Positions 1 through 5,004 of a stretch of 9,962 nucleotides of DNA are shown here, piece after piece. Location: NCBI GenBank assembly GCA_002409965.1, contig DHON01000108.1, positions 18,342 through 28,303 on the forward strand, read 5' to 3'. The translations under genes and the position numbers were made by a program. This DNA comes from Firmicutes bacterium UBA5389. GTDB taxonomy: Bacteria > Bacillota > DTU025. Every line of letters begins with the position of its first letter. Position 1 is the stretch's first letter. The notes beneath the pieces are model-generated. The model saw only the letters and a program-made list of their open reading frames with translations, had not been told where the DNA came from and did not search any database.

Positions 1-58
1 GGAGTGGCCGCGATTTCGGGAAGCAGGAAGGCGGGGGTAAGCTCAACAGGCCGACTAT

Positions 59-75
59 GCGGCCTTTCAGGCCGC
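59..75. repeat. Perfect 7-bp inverted repeat (hairpin)
   Basis: GCGGCCT (59-65) and AGGCCGC (69-75) are perfect complements around a 3-nt loop TTC. There is no T-run on either side, so it is not a canonical intrinsic terminator. It could end the transcript of a gene lying off the left edge, or be a chance GC-rich stem. Confidence 0.4.
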
Positions 76-122
76 CGTGTCTCGGTCGCGCTTCAGTCTC
101 GGCCCAGCGCTAGGCGCTTTTC

Positions 123-152
123 GACCGCGCCCGCGCCCGCGACCGCGCCCGC
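123..152. repeat. Direct repeat GACCGCGCCCGC x2
   Basis: The 12-mer GACCGCGCCCGC occurs at 123-134 and again at 141-152 with GC-rich filler between, giving an 18-bp period. It is low-complexity DNA with no assigned role. Confidence 0.5.
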
Positions 153-474
153 GACCATCCGCGAGTCACATGAGCGGCCAAGACATGCGGTCTGCAGGGT
201 CAGCACGACCTTGACGGGGCCCTGTGCAGAAGGCCACGCCTCTCGACATGATGGGGCGAATCTCAGCCGTTCAGTCCACCCTTGTCCTATCTGCGATTCC
301 GCTGTCCACTTCCATCGCTCAGGGCGCTCAGAGCCTCCGCCGGGTCTGGCCCAGTCGGCGCGGACGCGGCAGTCGGCGCCAACGGCCCGGCCAGCGCGGT
401 ACACCCCAACGCCAACGTGTCCCTGACCGAATAGGGCATTATGAAGCAGGTCCTGTCCATCAGCGGCACAAGTA

Positions 475-504
475 TAGACCGAAGAAGAGCGCACGTGATA
501 TTAT
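475..504 (+). promoter_or_regulatory. Weak sigma-70 promoter candidate for the GNAT gene
   Basis: TAGACC (475-480) and TATTAT (499-504) are separated by 18 bp and lie about 35 bp before the acetyltransferase start. The -10 matches five of six consensus bases, the -35 four of six. A TATAGA at 473-478 is an alternative -10 but lacks a good -35. Confidence 0.3.
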
Positions 505-540
505 GGTCCCATTATTCAGCAAGAGAGTGAGGCGATACCT

Positions 541-1089
541 GTGATCTATGGGAAACGAATAGTGTTGCGCGAATTCCGCAGAGAGGATGTCGGACCCATT
601 CAGAGGTGGGTCGGCAACGAGGAGATAACGAAGTACCTTGGCTTTGTGATGTTCCCGCAATCGCTTGAGGAGACGACCGCCTTCGTGGAGAGGCAGTTGA
701 CCAAGAAGGGCGCGCCCAACGAGGGGATCTTCGTCATCGCGCTCCGCGATGATCCCGGTATGGAGTACATAGGGTCGGTGGGCTTTCACGGGATAAGCTG
801 GCGCGACCGCCACTCGGAACTCGGGATAGTGATTGGCCGCGAAGACCTGCTCGGCAAGGGACTGGGGGCCGAAGCCATACAGCTTGCTCTGGGCTTCGCC
901 TTCGACTTCCTCAACATGCACAAAGTCAACCTGACTGTGTTCGATTACAACGAACGCGGCTACAGGTGCTACGCGAAATGTGGGTTCAAAGAGGAAGGCC
1001 GCGTCAGGGAGCAGCGGTTCTACAACGGACGCTACTGGGATGTTATCATCATGGGCATCACGCGCGAGGAGTTCGCCCAGAGCAAGTGA
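541..1089 (+). CDS. GNAT-family N-acetyltransferase (RimJ/RimL-like)
   Basis: This 182-residue protein is a typical single-domain GNAT enzyme that would transfer an acetyl group from acetyl-CoA to an amine. The N-terminal pattern IVLREFRREDVGPIQRW (residues 7-23) is characteristic of the RimJ/RimL branch. The acetyl-CoA phosphate-binding loop is visible as LLGKGLGAEA (103-112), preceded by the beta-4 strand ELGIVIG. The terminal segment NERGYRCYAKCGFKEEGRVR (137-156) is the usual beta-6/alpha-4 region, in which an Asn and a Tyr contact the cofactor. The start is GTG at 541, with a purine-rich GTGAGG 8 nt upstream. The substrate cannot be read from sequence: ribosomal proteins, antibiotics or metabolites are all possible for this branch. 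The gene converges on the next one with a 12-bp gap and no clear terminator between them, and appears monocistronic. Confidence 0.92.
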   Translation: MIYGKRIVLREFRREDVGPIQRWVGNEEITKYLGFVMFPQSLEETTAFVERQLTKKGAPNEGIFVIALRDDPGMEYIGSVGFHGISWRDRHSELGIVIGREDLLGKGLGAEAIQLALGFAFDFLNMHKVNLTVFDYNERGYRCYAKCGFKEEGRVREQRFYNGRYWDVIIMGITREEFAQSK

Positions 1090-1101
1090 GCCGCGGACCG
1101 G

Positions 1102-1557
1102 TCATAGCAGCTCGCGCGAGCGTATCCCCATGGCCCTTCGGCGCTCGTTGACGGCGTTCCAGATCAGATCGCGCACTCTCTGTGGATCCTTCACCCCCAT
1201 CAACCGAAAGGATGGAGTCGACGGATCAGTGGAGAGCACCTCGATCTGCCCTATCCCCATCATCCGGTCTGAGAGGCCCTGTGTAAGGCGAATGTCCTTG
1301 ACTCGCCCCAGGTCGATCTGCTCTTCCCTCCGTCCGAGCAGGCCTGCCTGAATAATCAGGCGCTGACTAGTCAGAGTGTACCTGATATTCTTCGTGGGCT
1401 CCTTCAGATAGGGCCTTCCTTCCCATAATGTCTGCTCCGGCTGTTGAGCCCGGCTCGGCTGGCTCGAGGCACTCATCCTCTCCAACTGCGCGCCGCAGGC
1501 GCTACAGAACTTGGAGCCCGCGTCAAACTGGGCTCCACACTCAGGGCAATAGGGCAA
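1102..1557 (-). CDS. Zinc-ribbon and bacterial PH-domain protein
   Basis: The product is a small protein of 151 residues. An N-terminal zinc ribbon has two CxxC knuckles (C4/C7 and C18/C21). A polar linker of about 20 residues rich in Ser, Gln and Pro follows, and then a bacterial PH-like domain (about 43-140; compare the DUF304/bPH families) with the usual beginning LWEGRP, the strands RYTLTSQRLIIQAGLLGRR and a C-terminal helix. Such domains are usually protein- or membrane-interaction modules; no catalytic residues are evident and no membrane helix is present. I chose TTG at 1557 as start: the strong Shine-Dalgarno GGGAGGTG lies about 7 nt upstream and the product then begins like other zinc-ribbon proteins. 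An ATG at 1596 would add 13 residues with no good ribosome site. The specific role is unknown. Confidence 0.82.
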   Translation of the reverse strand: MPYCPECGAQFDAGSKFCSACGAQLERMSASSQPSRAQQPEQTLWEGRPYLKEPTKNIRYTLTSQRLIIQAGLLGRREEQIDLGRVKDIRLTQGLSDRMMGIGQIEVLSTDPSTPSFRLMGVKDPQRVRDLIWNAVNERRRAMGIRSRELL

Positions 1558-1626
1558 CAACCACACCTCCCGCTCGACATGAAGGCGGCTTGGCATCGGG
1601 CAGCCTGTACCCGACCGCTCGGTTCA

Positions 1627-1655
1627 ATACTATACGAATCCCGTTCCATTTTCAA
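1627..1655 (-). promoter_or_regulatory. Sigma-70 promoter of the zinc-ribbon/PH gene
   Basis: On the minus strand, TTGAAA (1655-1650) and TAGTAT (1632-1627) are separated by exactly 17 bp. The -35 matches five of six consensus bases, the -10 four of six. Transcription would start near 1620 and leave a leader of about 60 nt before the TTG start. Confidence 0.5.
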
Positions 1656-1783
1656 ACTCACCCCCCCGCTGGCACCGGCAGGCGACTATTCGACACAATG
1701 TGCGCCTTCTTATGGAGTACGCAAGAAGGATTATCGCCAAATTCGATGAATTCAACAGGCGATGGGTGGAAGGATGGGTTTTC

Positions 1784-2998
1784 ATGGATGTCTACGTTGC
1801 GCGGCAACCCATATACGACACGAACCTCAATGTCGCAGCTCACGAACTCCTGTTCCGTTCGAGCCTGGATGATGCGTGCTCATGCGGGGATCTGGACTAC
1901 GCGTCTTTGGCGCTCCTGGTCAATTCCTTCATCGCCATAGGCATGGATCGGCTGAGCGGCGGGAAGCCGGTGCACGTCAACTTCACCCAGAAGCTGCTGG
2001 AAGACGGAGTCGCCTCCTTGTTTCCACCTGAGACTGTGGTGGTGGAAGTGCTGGAGACGACCACGCCCAGTCCTGAGACGCTCAACGCGCTCGCGCACCT
2101 CAAGGAACAGGGTTTTCGAATAGCGCTCGATGACTACACAGGCCAACCGCATCTCGAACCCTTTCTGAAGCTTGCCGACATCATCAAGGTCGACTTCACG
2201 CTGGCATCAAAGTCGCAGCGCGCTCTGATTCCCCGGACGACTGCGGCGAGGCCTGGCACCGTTTTCCTGGCTGAGAAGGTCTCAACTCGTGACGAATTCC
2301 AGCTGGCAGTGAGACATGGATACCGCCTCTTTCAGGGCAACTTCCTAAGTCGCCCCGAAGTCGCAAAGGCCGCCGATATTCCCCCCGATGCTCTTGCCAG
2401 TTTCCAGCTGCTGCGCAAGGTGCACGAGCCAGCGCCCGATTTCGATGCGCTGGCATCCATTATCTCGCGCGATGTGTCGCTCTCATACCGGCTGCTACGC
2501 GTGGTGAACTCGGCGGCGTTCGGGCTTCGCAGCCGAGTTACATCGATCAAACACGCCCTCGTGCTCATGGGGATCGCCGAGGTTCGCCGGTGGATCTCGG
2601 TGCTCACCGTGACGGGGCTTCCCGGGGACAAGCCCCGAGCTCTGGCCGATGCCGCCATCGTGCGGGCGCGAATGGCCGAGCTTCTGGCGGTGCCTGCAGG
2701 CCTCTCGGGGCGAGCCTCCGAGCTTTTCCTCACCGGACTGCTTTCGCTGATGGACGCGTTGCTCGACCGCCCCATGAGTCAGGTTGTGGATCTGCTCCCG
2801 CTCACGGAAGACACACGTGCGGCGCTGCTCGGCGAACCCAACCCGTTCCTGCCCGTGCTGCAAGTGGTGACGGCGTATGAAGGCGCGCAATGGGACCAGG
2901 TGGAGACCGTGGCGCCGGCTCTCCGAATCCACCAGGCGTTTCTCGCCGAGGCCTACGCCAATTCGCTGGCGTGGGTGGATGACTTAAGCAAGCTCTAG
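1784..2998 (+). CDS. EAL-HDOD signalling protein (YuxH/CdgJ type)
   Basis: A protein of 404 residues with an N-terminal EAL-like domain (about 2-190) and a C-terminal HDOD domain (about 195-400), the architecture of COG3434. It opens with VARQPIYD, typical of the family. The EAL motif reads ELL (E21), followed by Arg25. Other EAL landmarks remain: N66, E88, D116-D117, K135, E164 and Q184. The loop normally reading DDFGTG is instead DDYTGQ. HDOD is an HD-related fold lacking full catalytic residues and acts in protein interactions and signalling; the stretch LSYRLLRVVNSAAFG is its typical signature. Family members regulate motility or act as c-di-GMP-independent adaptors; activity here is uncertain. 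The start is ATG at 1784 with GGAAGG 10 nt upstream; the GTG at 1700 would add 28 unrelated residues without a ribosome site. No terminator is seen before the convergent dehydrogenase gene. Confidence 0.9.
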   Translation: MDVYVARQPIYDTNLNVAAHELLFRSSLDDACSCGDLDYASLALLVNSFIAIGMDRLSGGKPVHVNFTQKLLEDGVASLFPPETVVVEVLETTTPSPETLNALAHLKEQGFRIALDDYTGQPHLEPFLKLADIIKVDFTLASKSQRALIPRTTAARPGTVFLAEKVSTRDEFQLAVRHGYRLFQGNFLSRPEVAKAADIPPDALASFQLLRKVHEPAPDFDALASIISRDVSLSYRLLRVVNSAAFGLRSRVTSIKHALVLMGIAEVRRWISVLTVTGLPGDKPRALADAAIVRARMAELLAVPAGLSGRASELFLTGLLSLMDALLDRPMSQVVDLLPLTEDTRAALLGEPNPFLPVLQVVTAYEGAQWDQVETVAPALRIHQAFLAEAYANSLAWVDDLSKL

Positions 2999-3173
2999 AA
3001 GGCTCCACTGAAAGACGCCAGCCCGACAACCCCATCCGTTTCTGCGCTTCTGCATGGGAACGAACAGGGCCGCCGGACCAGCTCAACCCCGCTAGACCTT
3101 GGCTCCGCGCGTGGAATCGCGCCCGAATCACACTACATGCTCAGCTCACACAAGCCCAGCCGGCGCATGCAGT

Positions 3174-4649
3174 CTAGTACATGCCGGACTTGGCCTCGGA
3201 CATACTGATGAAGATGTTCTTCTTCTGCGTGTAGTGAGCCAGCATCATCTTGTGGGTCTCCCTGCCTATTCCGGACTTCTTGTATCCGCCGAACGGGGCG
3301 TGGGCCGGCAGGTTGTTGTAGTCGTTGATCCACATCCGCCCGGTCTCGATAGCTCTGGCAACGCGAAGCGCGCGGTTGATGTCCCGCGTCCACACAGCGC
3401 CGCCCAGTCCATACTCGTTATCGTTGGCCATCTTGATAACCTCGTCTTCATCGCGGAACTTGATGAAGCACGCCACAGGCCCGAATATCTCTTCCTGCGC
3501 CACTCTCATGTTGTTGGTGACATCGGCAAGGATGGTGGGCTTCATGAAAGCCCCCTTGGCCAGTTCGCCCTGGACGACCCGCTCGCCGCCGCAGGCCACG
3601 CAGGCACCTTCCTTCTTGCCTATCTCGATGTACGACAGAATCTTCTTGAGCTGAGTCTCGTTGATCTGCGAACCCATGATGGTGTCCTTCTCCCACGGCA
3701 GGCCCACTTTCACCTTGTTGAACGCAGTCACGCACTCCGCGACGAACTTGTCGTATATGTCTTCATGCACGAAAACGCGCGAGCCTGCGCAGCACACCTG
3801 GCCCTGGTTGAACAGGATGCCGATCTGCACTCCTTCGATGGCCCTGTCCCACTGACAATCGGGGAAGTAGATGTTGACCGACTTGCCGCCCAGTTCGAGG
3901 GTTGCAGGAATGAGTTTGTCGGCTGCGGCCCGCGCGATGCTGTATCCGACCTCAGTTGAGCCGGTGAACGCCAGTTTCCTGAAGCCCGGATGGCTCAGCA
4001 TGTATTCGCCGGTGGTGGAACCGCGACCAGTGACCACGTTGACGACTCCCGGCGGGACTGCTTCCTGAAGCAGTTTCGCGAATTCCAGCGTGGCGAGGGG
4101 CGTTGTTGAAGACGGCTTGATCACCACGGCGCAACCTGCAGCGAGCGCCGGCGCGATCTTCCAGGCCGCCATGAGGAACGGGAAGTTCCACGGGACTATC
4201 TGGCCCACAACTCCAATGGGTTCGCTCAGGATGATGCTCATGTGATCCTTGTCGATCATCACCGCCGTGCCTTCCTCGGCCCGGATGGCGCCAGCGAAGT
4301 AGCGGAAGTGGTCAGACGCCAGTGGTACGTCCACCGCCATTGTTTCACGTATCGGCTTGCCGTTGTCCATGGTCTCAACGATGGCCAGTTTCTCCGCGTT
4401 GGCGTCGATGAGATCGGCGATCTTCAGCAGGATCGCGGCCCTCTCCACAGGACTCGTGTTCTTCCAGCTATCAAAGGCCTTCCACGCCGCCTGAACGGCG
4501 AGGTCCACGTCCTCCTTGCCCGCGTCTACACACGTGGCAAGCAACTCCCCGTTGGCCGGGCAATACGTGTCGAACGTCTTGCCTTCCTTACCGTCTACCC
4601 ACTTCCCGTCGATGAACAGCTTGTAATACCTGTCCATAGGCTTTTGCAT
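3174..4649 (-). CDS. NAD(P)-dependent aldehyde dehydrogenase
   Basis: This 491-residue protein has the full length of a classical ALDH superfamily enzyme, which oxidises an aldehyde to a carboxylate with NAD(P)+. The motifs appear in order: PWNFP with Asn155; the cofactor-binding Lys178 in VVIKPS; FTGSTEVG (228-235); the general base Glu252 in LELGGKS; the nucleophile Cys286 in NQGQVCCAG; and Glu387 in QEEIFGPV. It ends with the conserved GGYKKSGIGRE region. The closest resemblance is to acetaldehyde or broad-range dehydrogenases of the ALDH2/AcoD type; substrate specificity is inferred. ATG at 4649 is chosen because GGGAGG lies 8 nt upstream. A longer frame to 4865 only translates the 12-bp repeats and the promoter. 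The gene is divergent from an AcoR-like activator and preceded by a sigma-54 promoter, so induction by an aldehyde or its alcohol precursor is likely. No other aco or alcohol dehydrogenase gene is in the window. Confidence 0.96.
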   Translation of the reverse strand: MQKPMDRYYKLFIDGKWVDGKEGKTFDTYCPANGELLATCVDAGKEDVDLAVQAAWKAFDSWKNTSPVERAAILLKIADLIDANAEKLAIVETMDNGKPIRETMAVDVPLASDHFRYFAGAIRAEEGTAVMIDKDHMSIILSEPIGVVGQIVPWNFPFLMAAWKIAPALAAGCAVVIKPSSTTPLATLEFAKLLQEAVPPGVVNVVTGRGSTTGEYMLSHPGFRKLAFTGSTEVGYSIARAAADKLIPATLELGGKSVNIYFPDCQWDRAIEGVQIGILFNQGQVCCAGSRVFVHEDIYDKFVAECVTAFNKVKVGLPWEKDTIMGSQINETQLKKILSYIEIGKKEGACVACGGERVVQGELAKGAFMKPTILADVTNNMRVAQEEIFGPVACFIKFRDEDEVIKMANDNEYGLGGAVWTRDINRALRVARAIETGRMWINDYNNLPAHAPFGGYKKSGIGRETHKMMLAHYTQKKNIFISMSEAKSGMY

Positions 4650-4709
4650 GGCTAGATCCTCCCTTTCTCGTAAGTGGCCCTCATATCGGCCCACGGAATG
4701 GAACATATC

Positions 4710-4724
4710 GCAAGTTCCATGCCA
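4710..4724 (-). promoter_or_regulatory. Sigma-54 (-24/-12) promoter of the aldehyde dehydrogenase
   Basis: The minus strand reads TGGCATGGAACTTGC, matching the sigma-54 consensus TGGCAC-N5-TTGC at nine of ten defined positions, with the invariant GG and GC dinucleotides exactly 10 bp apart. The predicted transcription start is near 4698, giving a leader of about 49 nt before the ATG at 4649. The divergent gene encodes an activator with an intact GAFTGA motif, which sigma-54 promoters require. Confidence 0.88.
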
Positions 4725-4762
4725 ACGTTCCACACGACACCACACGCCGTGCAATACGGCAG

Positions 4763-4803
4763 GCCGCACGCTGGGCCGCACGCTGGGCCGCACGCTGGGC
4801 CGC
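4763..4803. repeat. 12-bp tandem repeat GCCGCACGCTGG x3
   Basis: Three perfect copies of GCCGCACGCTGG fill 4763-4798, and a fourth copy begins at 4799-4803. The array lies about 65-105 bp upstream of the predicted sigma-54 start site, between the promoter and the presumed enhancer. It may be a slippage product, a spacer or a protein-binding array. Confidence 0.9.
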
Positions 4804-4830
4804 GCCGCGCGCCTTCGCCCTGCGCGCGGC
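4804..4830. promoter_or_regulatory. Perfect 9-bp inverted repeat, candidate enhancer (UAS)
   Basis: GCCGCGCGC (4804-4812) and GCGCGCGGC (4822-4830) are perfect complements around a 9-nt centre. The dyad centre is about 119 bp upstream of the predicted sigma-54 start, inside the usual distance for an enhancer bound by a dimeric activator with a Fis-type helix-turn-helix. The GC-rich alternating composition lowers the certainty. Confidence 0.45.
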
Positions 4831-4882
4831 AGTCCTGTTGCGCCACTCTGTACCGTTGACGTCACGCCAGCGTTGATGCGAT

Positions 4883-4909
4883 GGTACGCTTTCGGTACGT
4901 TTGTGGTAC
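4883..4909. promoter_or_regulatory. Three GGTAC direct repeats at 11-bp spacing
   Basis: GGTAC starts at 4883, 4894 and 4905, so the copies sit exactly 11 bp apart and face the same side of the helix. An inverted GTACC lies at 4850-4854. The array is about 100 bp before the activator gene and 185-211 bp upstream of the dehydrogenase start site. It could be an activator-binding array or an autoregulatory operator overlapping the activator's own promoter. Confidence 0.45.
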
Positions 4910-4930
4910 ACTATTGCTGGGGCTGGCGAT

Positions 4931-4958
4931 GGCCTTCACATCATTGGGGCTGAAGGCC
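4931..4958. promoter_or_regulatory. Inverted repeat GGCCTTCA-N12-TGAAGGCC
   Basis: Perfect 8-bp arms at 4931-4938 and 4951-4958 flank a 12-nt centre. It sits 47 bp before the activator start, in the probable leader or promoter. It may be an operator for autoregulation or an RNA stem; no T-run follows, so it is not a terminator. Confidence 0.45.
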
Positions 4959-5004
4959 GCGAGGGACAATCCAAGTGTGAAACAGAAAGAAAGGCGGCTT
5001 TCCC

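Larger units (their letters stand above)
1..540. other. Non-coding or undetermined left flank
   Basis: No gene is supported here. Open frames exist on both strands, but their translations are low-complexity, rich in Arg, Pro, Ala and Ser, lack recognisable domains, and have no Shine-Dalgarno site before their starts; they look like by-products of high GC. A frame entering from the left edge ends at a TAA at 38-40 and could be the last residues of an upstream gene, but a dozen codons cannot show that. The stretch holds a short perfect hairpin (59-75), a GC-rich direct repeat (123-152) and, at its right end, the ribosome-binding region and a weak promoter candidate for the acetyltransferase gene. 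Confidence 0.5.

Noticed and set aside
4..426. Open frame of 140 codons at the left edge
   Set aside because: The translation is low-complexity with no domain, lacks a ribosome site, and competes with equally open frames on both strands; high GC explains it.
93..494. Minus-strand open frame of 133 codons in the left flank
   Set aside because: No recognisable domain, skewed composition, and overlap with other open frames; no Shine-Dalgarno site at its start.
1700..1783. Upstream GTG start for the EAL-HDOD gene
   Set aside because: No ribosome site precedes it and the added 28 residues do not belong to the family, whose members begin close to the VARQPIYD segment.
3160..3187. Possible terminator hairpin at the end of the dehydrogenase gene (CCGGCGCATG/CATGCCGG)
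   Set aside because: The arms pair only with a bulge, the stem overlaps the stop codon and last codons, and no T-run follows on either strand.
4752..4766. Second sigma-54-like site on the minus strand (GG...TTGC)
   Set aside because: The GG and GC dinucleotides are 11 bp apart rather than 10, which abolishes recognition in known cases.
4650..4865. N-terminal extension of the aldehyde dehydrogenase
   Set aside because: The extra 72 codons translate the 12-bp repeats (RPSV units) and the sigma-54 promoter; ATG at 4649 has an excellent ribosome site and gives a normal family length.
4904..4917. Sigma-54-like TGGTAC...TTGC on the plus strand before the activator gene
   Set aside because: GG and GC are 9 bp apart, one short of the strict spacing; the match belongs to the GGTAC array instead.
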